A DNA stretch of 6,266 bases from Undibacterium sp. (GCA_019752975.1 JAIELM010000276.1:1-6266), one strand, 5' to 3'. Positions 1 to 5,409 are shown, counted from the stretch's first letter. The notes: generated by a model not told the origin, from the letters alone. A program made the numbers and translations.

Positions 1-945
1 GCTACGGTGGTGGCTATCGGCTCAATTATTTTGCCCGCCATGGTCAAGCAAGGTTATCCCAAGAAATTTGGTGCAGGGATCATTACTACTTCTGGCGCCT
101 TAGGTATTTTAATTCCGCCTTCTATTGTGATGGTGATGTACACCATAGCTACGAATAGTTCAGTAGAGCGTTTGTTTATGGCCGGCGTCGTTCCGGGTAT
201 TATGTTGGCGTTTTTTTTGGGACTAACGACCTGGTTTTTGGCACGCAAACATAATTATCCACGCATGCCGAAAGCGACTTGGCGTGAGCGTTGGATAGCC
301 TTTAAACGTAGTGCTTGGGGACTGTTACTCATCGTGGTAGTGATGGGGGGGATTTATTCTGGTAAGTTTACTGCTACTGAGGCGGCGGCGGTCTCAGCGG
401 TGTATGCTTTTGTGGTGGCGGTGTTTGTGTATAAGGATATGGGTTTGAAAGATGTACCCAAGGTTTTGATTAACTCCGCCGCGATGGCCGCCATGCTGCT
501 GTATATCATCGCCAACGCCGTACTGTTTTCTTTCTTAATGACCAGTGAACAAATTCCGCAAGCGATGGCCGCGTGGATACTTAATCAGGGTTTTGGTGCG
601 TTGACTTTTTTACTGGTGGTGAACTTGCTTTTGCTATTGGCCGGCAATGTTATGGAGCCTTCCTCCATTGTGCTCATCATGGCACCTATACTATTCCCGG
701 TAGCGATGAAGTTGGGTATAGATCCGATTCACTTTGGCATCATTATGGTGGTGAATATGGAGGTGGGCATGTGCCATCCGCCGGTGGGACTAAATCTCTA
801 TGTCGCTTCGAGTATTACCAAGATGGGAATTAGCGAATTGACGATTGCTGTATTGCCTTGGTTAATGACCATGTTGGGCTTTTTGCTCTTGATAACCTAT
901 GTGCCTGCAATATCGACTTGGTTACCCAATTTGGTGTACGGATAA
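1..945 (+). CDS. dctM: TRAP transporter large permease subunit (DctM/SiaT-type), 5' truncated
   Basis: This is the large integral-membrane subunit of a tripartite ATP-independent periplasmic (TRAP) transporter, which in this family imports organic acids using an ion gradient together with a periplasmic binding protein and a small membrane subunit. The frame is open from base 1 (Ala-Thr-Val-Val...) to TAA at 943-945, giving 314 residues. Full-length family members are about 425-430 residues, so roughly the first quarter is missing, and any internal GTG start such as position 7 is not the real start. Supporting sequence includes the family-typical SGALGILIPPS near residues 31-41, many hydrophobic helices, an LLAGNVMEPSSIVL stretch, and an NMEVGMCHPPVGLN stretch near residues 252-265. 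The substrate cannot be told from this subunit. The partner genes would be expected upstream, outside the window. No good terminator directly follows the stop. Confidence 0.93.
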   Translation, partial: ATVVAIGSIILPAMVKQGYPKKFGAGIITTSGALGILIPPSIVMVMYTIATNSSVERLFMAGVVPGIMLAFFLGLTTWFLARKHNYPRMPKATWRERWIAFKRSAWGLLLIVVVMGGIYSGKFTATEAAAVSAVYAFVVAVFVYKDMGLKDVPKVLINSAAMAAMLLYIIANAVLFSFLMTSEQIPQAMAAWILNQGFGALTFLLVVNLLLLLAGNVMEPSSIVLIMAPILFPVAMKLGIDPIHFGIIMVVNMEVGMCHPPVGLNLYVASSITKMGISELTIAVLPWLMTMLGFLLLITYVPAISTWLPNLVYG

Positions 946-1073
946 TTCCCGTGCGGAAATAGTATAAATAATTTTTCGACTATCACAATTTCACAAATTT
1001 TTTTTAACTTTCTATGCTGCAGAAGCACATATGCAACAGAGTGTTAGTTTGTGCTTAGTTTGTATAAAAGACG

Positions 1074-1082
1074 TGATATATT
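1074..1082 (+). promoter_or_regulatory. Candidate extended -10 promoter (TGaTATATT)
   Basis: TG at 1074-1075, one base, then TATATT at 1077-1082 matches an extended -10 element (5 of 6 in the hexamer). The best -35 at 16-bp spacing is TTAGTT at 1055-1060, which is poor, but extended -10 promoters tolerate a weak -35. The start would fall near 1089. It could drive a small RNA ending at 1274, or the ogt operon. This is a pattern match only. Confidence 0.38.
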
Positions 1083-1104
1083 CTGCACACATTGTGATTT
1101 ACAG

Positions 1105-1132
1105 AATTTGGAAGTGCAAATTTGGAAGTGTA
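1105..1132 (+). repeat. Two tandem 14-bp units, AATTTGGAAGTG(C/T)A
   Basis: Units 1105-1118 and 1119-1132 are identical in 13 of 14 bases, with the core AATTTGGAAGTG exact in both copies. They lie just downstream of the candidate promoter, so they would be in the 5' part of the transcript or could serve as a paired protein-binding site. A simple replication-slippage duplication is also possible. Confidence 0.85.
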
Positions 1133-1138
1133 ATAATA

Positions 1139-1154
1139 GCGCCTCTTAGGGCGC
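1139..1154 (+). other. GC-rich hairpin with competing pairings
   Basis: GCGCC (1139-1143) pairs with GGCGC (1150-1154) around a six-base loop. Two other pairings use the same bases: CCTCTT (1142-1147) with AAGAGG (1159-1164), and GGCGCAT (1150-1156) with ATGCGCC (1262-1268), the 3' arm of the downstream terminator. The pairings are visible in the sequence. Any switching role is inference. Confidence 0.55.
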
Positions 1155-1248
1155 ATTAAAGAGGGGGAGATTCGCGTTTTAAGATGAGCTGAGTTCGATG
1201 GTGAAAACTTTTGAGACTAAACAGCCAAAAACGTGAAAAATTTTAGCA

Positions 1249-1274
1249 GGCGCATCTTCGGATGCGCCTTTTTT
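1249..1274 (+). terminator. Intrinsic terminator with UUCG tetraloop
   Basis: GGCGCATC (1249-1256) and GATGCGCC (1261-1268) form a perfect 8-bp stem closed by TTCG, a C(UUCG)G loop known to be unusually stable, and followed by six T (1269-1274). It lies only about 40 bp before the ogt start codon and about 300 bp after dctM. It therefore ends a transcript begun in the gap or a long dctM 3' UTR, or it acts as an attenuator before ogt. Confidence 0.9.
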
Positions 1275-1314
1275 CTTGGTAGACTATGTTTTTGTATTTC
1301 TGAAATATTGTCTT

Positions 1315-1842
1315 ATGTTGGAAGCTAAAATTTTCTCCGCGATTGTGCTGGCGCCGTTTGGATTTATCGGTGTCCGTACCGAAGATAATCTCATCATTGA
1401 ATTAGTCTACCTTCCTCCACGTTTTGCTGAAAAAGAGCCTACCGATGCGGCGGCAGCTTTGGCGCAAGAGCAGCTTACTCGCTATTTTTCACAGGTCAAT
1501 TTTCAATTTCAACTCCCCCTAAAACAAGTTGGTACTGCTTTTCAACAACGGGTGTGGCAGGCGATTGCTGCGATTCCTTGCGGAGAAGTTCGTACCTACG
1601 GACAGATTGCCAAGCACATCAAATCTGCACCTCGTGCAGTAGGCCAAGCTTGCGGCGCCAATCATTTTCCTCTGGTCATTCCCTGCCATCGAGTGACTGC
1701 CGCGGGCGGCTTAGGGGGATTTGCCCATCATGCTGATGAGACGGGATTTCATCTTGGTGTGAAGCGGTATTTATTAGGTTTTGAAAATGTACCAGCGTAT
1801 ATGTTGAACTCAACGCAGGAGTCTTTGTGGCAAAGCAGTTGA
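1315..1842 (+). CDS. ogt: Methylated-DNA--protein-cysteine S-methyltransferase (O6-alkylguanine-DNA alkyltransferase)
   Basis: This cytoplasmic suicide repair protein transfers alkyl groups from O6-alkylguanine (and O4-alkylthymine) in DNA to its own cysteine. From ATG 1315 it is 175 residues, close to the usual 160-180. Residues 1-65 form the variable N-terminal domain, followed by the DNA-binding/active-site domain. Visible landmarks are EVRTYGQIAK (91-100, helix-turn-helix region), RAVG (107-110, arginine finger), the GAN hinge (114-116), active-site IPCHRV with nucleophile Cys124, and GGLGGFA. The same frame opens at a TTG at 1276, but that abuts the terminator T-run and adds non-family residues, so ATG 1315 is chosen. 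No clear Shine-Dalgarno precedes it. Its last 16 bp overlap xerD, indicating one transcript with translational coupling. It is a stand-alone alkyltransferase, not an Ada fusion. Confidence 0.93.
   Translation: MLEAKIFSAIVLAPFGFIGVRTEDNLIIELVYLPPRFAEKEPTDAAAALAQEQLTRYFSQVNFQFQLPLKQVGTAFQQRVWQAIAAIPCGEVRTYGQIAKHIKSAPRAVGQACGANHFPLVIPCHRVTAAGGLGGFAHHADETGFHLGVKRYLLGFENVPAYMLNSTQESLWQSS
1817..1821 (+). promoter_or_regulatory. Ribosome binding site of xerD, inside ogt
   Basis: AGGAG at 1817-1821 sits five bases before GTG 1827. It lies within the last codons of ogt and is what fixes the GTG as the xerD start, so translation of xerD should be coupled to that of ogt. Confidence 0.75.
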
Positions 1843-2756
1843 GCGTACCTGTGATTTTGTCAGAGCAAATTCAAACACAAATTGAACAATTTTGCGATGG
1901 CTTATGGTTGGAAGATGGATTAGCTAAAAATTCCTTAGAGGCCTACGGACGCGATTTGCGTTTGTTCGCAGAATGGCTGTATGGGGGGCAGGCGAAACAT
2001 CTCTTACAAGCGACTGAGAGCGATATTTTTGCCTACGTTTCTTCCAAGTACAGCGTATCCAAAGCGACTTCCGCCAATCGCCGTATGACGGTGTTAAAAC
2101 GATTCTATCAGAAGGCCTTTCGGCAAAATCAAATTGCTTCTGATCCTTGTAGCAAACTTAAGTCGGCCAAACAGGCCACCCGCTTGCCCAAGACCCTAAG
2201 TGAAAAGCAAGTGATTGCCTTACTGCAAGCACCGGACCATCAAACTGCGCTAGGCTTGCGCGACCGCACTATGCTGGAACTGTTGTATGCCTGCGGTTTG
2301 CGGGTCACTGAATTAGTGTCATTGAAATCTTTGGAAGTAAGTTTGAACGACGGAATCCTGCGCATTACCGGCAAGGGCAGCAAAACCCGTTTAATCCCGT
2401 TTGGTGAGGAAGCGGGTCATTGGTTACAGCGTTATTTGCGTGATGCGCGAGGCGTGATACTTGATGGCCAAGTGGATGACGCTTTATTCGTTACGGCGAG
2501 AGGAGGGGCGATGACGCGGCAAATGTTTTGGGTAGTGATCAAAAAATATGCGCTCGTGGCGGGCATCACTTCACCACTTTCACCGCATACTTTACGTCAT
2601 GCTTTCGCCACCCATTTGCTTAATCACGGTGCTGATTTAAGAGTGGTGCAGTTATTGCTCGGCCATTCAGATATTTCCACCACGCAAATCTATACCCATG
2701 TGGCGCGAGAACGTTTGAAGCTGCTGCATGCAGTACATCATCCTAGAGGGCAGTGA
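1827..2756 (+). CDS. xerD: Site-specific tyrosine recombinase XerD
   Basis: XerD works with XerC and FtsK to resolve chromosome dimers at the dif site near the terminus during division. The 309-residue product starts at GTG 1827 and is slightly longer than E. coli XerD (298). Residues about 16-100 form the SAM-like N-terminal DNA-binding domain (GLAKNSLEAYGRDL at 31-44). The catalytic domain carries the full tyrosine-recombinase set: Arg159 (ACGLRVTEL), Lys183 (TGKGSK), His254 and Arg257 (HTLRHAFATH), His280 (LGHSDI) and nucleophile Tyr289 (TQIYTHV). Spacing of these residues parallels E. coli XerD. XerC is the alternative, but the sequence details look more XerD-like to me. Gene order is ogt-xerD-ybaK, with ogt overlapping and ybaK 3 bp downstream. 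I see no integrase-type neighbours or att repeats, so this is the housekeeping enzyme, not a phage integrase. No dif-like site is in the window. Confidence 0.93.
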   Translation: MAKQLSVPVILSEQIQTQIEQFCDGLWLEDGLAKNSLEAYGRDLRLFAEWLYGGQAKHLLQATESDIFAYVSSKYSVSKATSANRRMTVLKRFYQKAFRQNQIASDPCSKLKSAKQATRLPKTLSEKQVIALLQAPDHQTALGLRDRTMLELLYACGLRVTELVSLKSLEVSLNDGILRITGKGSKTRLIPFGEEAGHWLQRYLRDARGVILDGQVDDALFVTARGGAMTRQMFWVVIKKYALVAGITSPLSPHTLRHAFATHLLNHGADLRVVQLLLGHSDISTTQIYTHVARERLKLLHAVHHPRGQ

Positions 2757-2759
2757 ACG

Positions 2760-3245
2760 GTGAGTAAAAAAGAGCACATATCTGAAACCCCTGCGACGCA
2801 ATTTTTACGCAAGCAAGGGGCGAGTTTTACTGAGCATCCCTACGCGTACGAAGAGCACGGTGGTACTGCGGTGTCTTCACGAGAACTTGGTGTGACCGAA
2901 CATAGCGTGATCAAAACTTTAGTGATGCAGGATGAGCATGCCAAGCCTCTGATCGTTTTGATGCACGGCGATAAAACGGTATCAACCAAAAACCTCGCGC
3001 GGCAAATCGGCTGTAAATCTGTGGAGCCATGCAAGCCCGAAGTGGCGCAAAGGCATACCGCTTACTTGATCGGGGGCACCTCGCCATTTGCGACTAAGAA
3101 GACCTTAGTTGTGTATGTAGAGCAGAGTATTTTGGATTTGGAAAAAATCTATATCAATGGTGGGCGGCGTGGTTATTTAATCGGGATAGCACCTTCTTTA
3201 TTGACGCAATTATTGGAAGCGCGGCCAGTAAATTGTGCTTTGTAG
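2760..3245 (+). CDS. ybaK: Cys-tRNA(Pro)/Cys-tRNA(Cys) deacylase, YbaK/EbsC family
   Basis: This family removes cysteine mischarged onto tRNA(Pro) by prolyl-tRNA synthetase, a cytoplasmic proofreading activity. The protein is 161 residues, the usual length. Recognisable features are HPYAYEEHGGTA (26-37), the conserved lysine in VIKTLVM (Lys52, matching the essential Lys46 of H. influenzae YbaK), the GGTSPFATKK block (105-114) and INGGRRGYLIGI (132-143). Start GTG 2760 is preceded by AGAGGG (2745-2750) with a nine-base spacer that reaches into the end of xerD. Only 3 bp separate it from xerD, so it is the third gene of the ogt operon. No obvious terminator follows its TAG. Confidence 0.93.
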   Translation: MSKKEHISETPATQFLRKQGASFTEHPYAYEEHGGTAVSSRELGVTEHSVIKTLVMQDEHAKPLIVLMHGDKTVSTKNLARQIGCKSVEPCKPEVAQRHTAYLIGGTSPFATKKTLVVYVEQSILDLEKIYINGGRRGYLIGIAPSLLTQLLEARPVNCAL

Positions 3246-3382
3246 TTGGCTATGCACTAAAATAGGTAGTAATTATTTAGCCCAATATGACGGTATTGAA
3301 AATGAGCTTATCCAAATTCAAGTTTATGTCTTGAAGCGCTAGAGAAAGAATGCTGACATAGCGGTTTGTAGAGGCCGAAATA

Positions 3383-3469
3383 ATGGCAATAAATTTTGAT
3401 GGTGCAGATAGGGTAAGTGACCACAGCGCGCTATTTGTCAGTTCTAAAATAAATCACTCGGAGTCATAA
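3383..3469 (+). CDS. Possible 28-residue leader peptide upstream of plsY
   Basis: ATG 3383 opens a 28-codon frame ([10 protein letters not shown]... to ...NHSES) that ends at TAA 3467-3469, whose last A is the first base of the plsY ATG (TAATG overlap). AGAGG at 3370-3374 lies eight bases before the ATG, a good ribosome binding site. The peptide is polar, has no signal or membrane segment and resembles no family I know. The stop-start overlap would allow translational coupling to plsY. The frame is short enough to be chance, and plsY has its own GGAG site, so expression is uncertain. Confidence 0.33.
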   Translation: MAINFDGADRVSDHSALFVSSKINHSES

Positions 3470-4074
3470 TGAATTCAATTTTTGCGGTGCTAGCGGCCTA
3501 TTTAATCGGCTCGATTTCTTTTGCGGTGGTAGTGAGTCGCTTGTTTGGTCTATCTGATCCGCGTACTTATGGTTCTAAGAATCCTGGGGCGACCAATGTG
3601 TTACGTAGCGGTAGTAAGGCTGCGGCAGCGCTCACCTTATTGGGGGATGGTCTAAAGGGCTGGTTAGCGGTGTTCTTGGTACTGTACTTTCAAAATCAAT
3701 TTGCCTTAAGCGACGGCTGTGTTGCGCTAGTGGCTTTGGCGGTATTTTTTGGGCACTTGTGGCCGGTATTTTTTAAATTTGTTGGTGGTAAAGGCGTTGC
3801 CACTGCGCTAGGTGTACTAGTAGGTGTGAATCCTTGGTTGGGGCTAGCTACGTTTGTCACCTGGTTGGTGATTGCTTATGCCTTCCGATACTCGTCCTTA
3901 GCAGCGTTAATTGCAGCCTTGTTTGCGCCTTTTTATTATGGCATTTTGTATGGGCCTGATTGGACTTTGTTGGCGATTGCGATTATGTGTGGACTGCTGA
4001 TTTATCGCCATCGCCAAAATATTGCTAATTTAATGCAGGGTAAGGAGAGCAGGATAGGGAGTAAGAAAAAATAA
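3469..4074 (+). CDS. plsY: Glycerol-3-phosphate acyltransferase PlsY (acyl-phosphate dependent)
   Basis: PlsY is the inner-membrane enzyme that acylates sn-glycerol-3-phosphate from acyl-phosphate made by PlsX, giving lysophosphatidic acid, the first committed step of phospholipid synthesis. The 201-residue product has the family length and several hydrophobic helices. The three cytoplasmic family motifs are present: motif 1 around residues 32-50 ([19 protein letters not shown]), the glycine-rich motif 2 [10 protein letters not shown] (103-112), and motif 3 [19 protein letters not shown] near the C-terminus (179-197). ATG 3469 has GGAG at 3460-3463 with a five-base spacer. The tail ends in SKKK. 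It is separated from ybaK by 223 bp and is convergent with the small gene at 4172-4360. Confidence 0.96.
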   Translation: MNSIFAVLAAYLIGSISFAVVVSRLFGLSDPRTYGSKNPGATNVLRSGSKAAAALTLLGDGLKGWLAVFLVLYFQNQFALSDGCVALVALAVFFGHLWPVFFKFVGGKGVATALGVLVGVNPWLGLATFVTWLVIAYAFRYSSLAALIAALFAPFYYGILYGPDWTLLAIAIMCGLLIYRHRQNIANLMQGKESRIGSKKK

Positions 4075-4086
4075 TTCGAGACTGAG

Positions 4087-4160
4087 ACAAAAGTGATCCA
4101 GAGCCTAGCTGTGCCTCAGCGCTAACGTCGTCGGCACTTCTAGTTGGCGCGCACTTTTGT
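4087..4160. repeat. Nested inverted repeat between convergent plsY and the small basic-protein gene
   Basis: The outer arms ACAAAAGTG (4087-4095) and CACTTTTGT (4152-4160) are perfectly complementary over 9 bp. Inside them GTGCC (4111-4115) and GGCAC (4133-4137) form a second 5-bp pair, and GCC/GGC and CTAG stretches lie between. The structure sits exactly in the gap between two convergent genes, so it may act as a two-way terminator, but the T-runs are short (four) and the loop is long, so it is not a classic one. Confidence 0.6.
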
Positions 4161-4171
4161 AAATTCTAGGA

Positions 4172-4360
4172 TTATTGACGAACGCGTTTTTTAGCCCCAG
4201 TTGCCTTGCTGCTTTTGGCTTTGTAGTTAGGGCGTCCCGCCACACCAGCAAAATTCGCTTTGGCTGCCGCGAGTTCCGCAACCGTAGGTAAGCCGGAAAC
4301 CACGGATTTTTTGACGCTGACCGGATTGGCTGTTTCCTCAGGTTTGATTTCTGTTTTCAT
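4172..4360 (-). CDS. Small basic protein of unknown function (62 aa)
   Basis: I do not recognise this family. The frame runs from ATG (4360-4358) to TAA (4174-4172) and is preceded on its own strand by GAAGGA four bases before the ATG, a strong ribosome binding site. A good -10 (TACAAT) lies further upstream, which supports a real gene. The N-terminal third is acidic/polar (MKTEIKPEETANPVSVKK), the middle contains LPTVAELAAAKANFAGVAGR, which could form a short helix, and the C-terminus is rich in Lys and Arg (YKAKSSKATGAKKRVRQ). No signal peptide, membrane helix or cysteine is present. The basic tail fits nucleic-acid binding, but that is inference only. It is convergent with plsY and divergent from the mazG-like gene. 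Confidence 0.68.
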   Translation of the reverse strand: MKTEIKPEETANPVSVKKSVVSGLPTVAELAAAKANFAGVAGRPNYKAKSSKATGAKKRVRQ

Positions 4361-4381
4361 ATTGTCCTTCTTGGTAAAGTG

Positions 4382-4409
4382 TTGATGACTCGCATTGTAC
4401 GCGTAAAAT
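4382..4409 (+). promoter_or_regulatory. Candidate promoter of the mazG-like gene
   Basis: TTGATG (4382-4387), a 16-bp spacer and TAAAAT (4404-4409) give a reasonable sigma70-type promoter with a start near 4416. It overlaps the opposing promoter of the 62-aa gene, so the two may compete. It also swallows the in-frame ATG at 4408, arguing that the true start is ATG 4432. Confidence 0.48.
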
Positions 4410-4423
4410 GTGGGTTTTTATAA
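4394..4423 (-). promoter_or_regulatory. Candidate promoter of the 62-aa gene (minus strand)
   Basis: On the minus strand TTATAA (4423-4418) and TACAAT (4399-4394) are spaced by 18 bp. The -10 matches 5 of 6 and the -35 matches 4 of 6. Transcription would start near 4388, giving a leader of about 28 nt that includes the GAAGGA ribosome binding site. Confidence 0.45.
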
Positions 4424-4426
4424 AGG
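4422..4426 (+). promoter_or_regulatory. Ribosome binding site selecting the mazG-like start at 4432
   Basis: AAAGG at 4422-4426 is five bases before ATG 4432, while nothing comparable precedes ATG 4408. It decides between the two in-frame starts. Confidence 0.6.
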
Positions 4427-4431
4427 CGACG

Positions 4432-4800
4432 ATGAGCAAAGTAGCCCCCACCTTAGAGAGTCTGCGTGATCAATTGCGTCAATTCGCGCAGGAGCGCGAA
4501 TGGCAAGCCTTCCATACCCCAAAAAATTTGGCCTGTGCCTTGGCGGTGGAAGCGTCTGAATTACTGGAAAATTTTCAATGGCTCAATACGGGCGAATTGA
4601 CGGAATTGGATCAAACGGTACAGTTAGCGGTGCAACAGGAAATGGCCGATGTATTGAATTACTTACTGATGCTGGCGGATCGTTTGCAGGTCAATTTGCT
4701 CGATGTAGCGGAGCAAAAAATTGCCTTAAATGCGCAAAAATATCCGATTGCCTTAGCTAGAGGCAATGCAAAAAAATACCACCAAATCAAAAACGAATAA
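4432..4800 (+). CDS. MazG-like nucleotide pyrophosphohydrolase (RS21-C6/dCTPase type)
   Basis: This is an all-alpha NTP pyrophosphohydrolase family protein, which hydrolyses (d)NTPs, often modified or excess ones, to the monophosphate and pyrophosphate. From ATG 4432 it has 122 residues, the usual length of single-domain members. The metal-binding pattern ExxE...ExxD is complete: Glu40 and Glu43 (VEASELLENFQW), then Glu70 and Asp73 (QEMADVLNYLLMLADRL). The REWQAFHTPKNLACAL stretch (22-37) is typical of the RS21-C6/dCTPase-like branch. The start at 4432 is preferred because AAAGG (4422-4426) lies five bases upstream, whereas ATG 4408 lies inside the predicted -10 box and adds eight non-family residues. 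WbuC follows 10 bp later, probably in the same transcript. The exact substrate cannot be told. Confidence 0.9.
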   Translation: MSKVAPTLESLRDQLRQFAQEREWQAFHTPKNLACALAVEASELLENFQWLNTGELTELDQTVQLAVQQEMADVLNYLLMLADRLQVNLLDVAEQKIALNAQKYPIALARGNAKKYHQIKNE

Positions 4801-4810
4801 ATTTGAAATC

Positions 4811-5281
4811 ATGACGACATTCATCAGTAAAACCATGCTTACTGAACTATCAAAAGCAGCCAAAGCCAGTCCGCGTTTGCGCAAGAACCTTAATTTTCAT
4901 CACGATAACGAGGCGCAATGCCATCGGCTCCTGAATGCTTTGGCACTAGGCACCTATGTGCAACCGCATTGCCATCTCGCACCAGAAAAAGAAGAGAGCT
5001 TAGTCGTTTTGGCTGGCCAAATCGGATTGGTGATTTTTTCTGATGATGGTCGTGTTGTGCAAACAGTCGTATTAGCACCGAATACAGAAAATCTCGGCGT
5101 TACTATCCCCACCGGCGTATTTCACAGCATGCTCGCCCTGCAAGAAGACAGTGTTTTTTTTGAGGCGAAGGCAGGACCCTATAAGCCAATTAGTGCCTTA
5201 GAGAAAGCCGCTTGGGCACCAGAGGAAGGTACAGTTGGGTGTGCTGATTACCTATCTCAATTACACACTTTGTTCGTTTAA
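4811..5281 (+). CDS. WbuC-family cupin fold metalloprotein
   Basis: The protein is a small single-domain cupin of the WbuC type, a family of unproven biochemical role named for a gene in O-antigen clusters. From ATG 4811 it has 156 residues. The N-terminal LSKAAKASPRLRKNLNFH (13-30) and LLNALALGTYVQPHCH (40-55) are family-typical. Probable metal ligands are His53 and His55, a glutamate at 59 or 61 (HCHLAPEKEES), and His105 (GVFHSML) in the second cupin motif. The frame is open from ATG 4766 inside the mazG-like gene, but that start adds a Lys/Thr-rich tail encoded by sequence overlapping its neighbour, and the AGAGG there is only two bases away. ATG 4811 fits homologues better, although its own ribosome binding site is weak. 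No O-antigen genes are nearby. Confidence 0.85.
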   Translation: MTTFISKTMLTELSKAAKASPRLRKNLNFHHDNEAQCHRLLNALALGTYVQPHCHLAPEKEESLVVLAGQIGLVIFSDDGRVVQTVVLAPNTENLGVTIPTGVFHSMLALQEDSVFFEAKAGPYKPISALEKAAWAPEEGTVGCADYLSQLHTLFV

Positions 5282-5409
5282 TAGTACCGAATAGCGCACC
5301 AGAGAATACTTCGTTTAAAGAAATAGAAAAAAATCCGCCATTTCCGCATCATGCGTTCCATGTTGTACGTGAGTGGTTTTTAGGTTTCTTTCTTTTTTCA
5401 GGAGTTAAT

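Larger units (their letters stand above)
946..1275 (+). other. 330-bp region without a protein gene; structured, probable small RNA or operon leader
   Basis: Between dctM and ogt I find no convincing coding sequence. The left part (about 956-1012) is very AT-rich. An extended -10 promoter candidate lies at 1074-1082, a 14-bp tandem duplication at 1105-1132, a GC hairpin at 1139-1154 and an intrinsic terminator at 1249-1274. An A/T-rich tract (about 1234-1245) sits just before the terminator, as is common in Hfq-binding small RNAs. If the promoter is used, transcription would begin near 1089 and give an RNA of roughly 185 nt. I do not recognise it as 6S RNA, SRP RNA, tmRNA, RNase P RNA or a known riboswitch. 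In particular its ends do not pair as those of 6S RNA do. It could equally be a long 3' UTR of dctM or an attenuating leader of ogt-xerD-ybaK. Confidence 0.5.

Noticed and set aside
945..957. TTCC...GGAA as a terminator just after dctM
   Set aside because: The stem is only 4 bp and no T-run follows.
981..1000. TCACAATT/TCACAAAT as a CRP-type site
   Set aside because: The two half-site-like words are direct, not inverted, repeats in an AT-rich stretch. No TGTGA-N6-TCACA palindrome is present.
1031..1159. 42-codon plus-strand open frame starting ATGCAACAG in the dctM-ogt gap
   Set aside because: It has no ribosome binding site, runs through the predicted promoter, the tandem repeat and the hairpin, and its translation resembles nothing. 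Probably chance.
1276..1314. TTG at 1276 as the start of ogt
   Set aside because: It directly abuts the T-run of the terminator, has no ribosome binding site and adds 13 residues that do not fit the family. ATG 1315 is more likely.
1827..2756. xerD as a phage or island integrase marking a mobile element
   Set aside because: Length, catalytic residue spacing and housekeeping neighbours fit chromosomal XerD. No att repeats, tRNA gene or phage genes are nearby.
3246..3382. Degenerate gene or terminator between ybaK and plsY
   Set aside because: Only weak 5-bp stems (3248-3252/3278-3282 and 3337-3341/3359-3363) without T-runs are visible, and no frame shows a family-like remnant.
4408..4431. 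ATG 4408 as the start of the mazG-like gene
   Set aside because: It lies in the predicted -10 box and lacks a ribosome binding site. ATG 4432 has AAAGG at good spacing.
4766..4810. ATG 4766 as the start of the WbuC-like cupin
   Set aside because: It would overlap the mazG-like gene by 35 bp and add a Lys/Thr-rich extension unlike the family. The nearby AGAGG is only two bases from the ATG.
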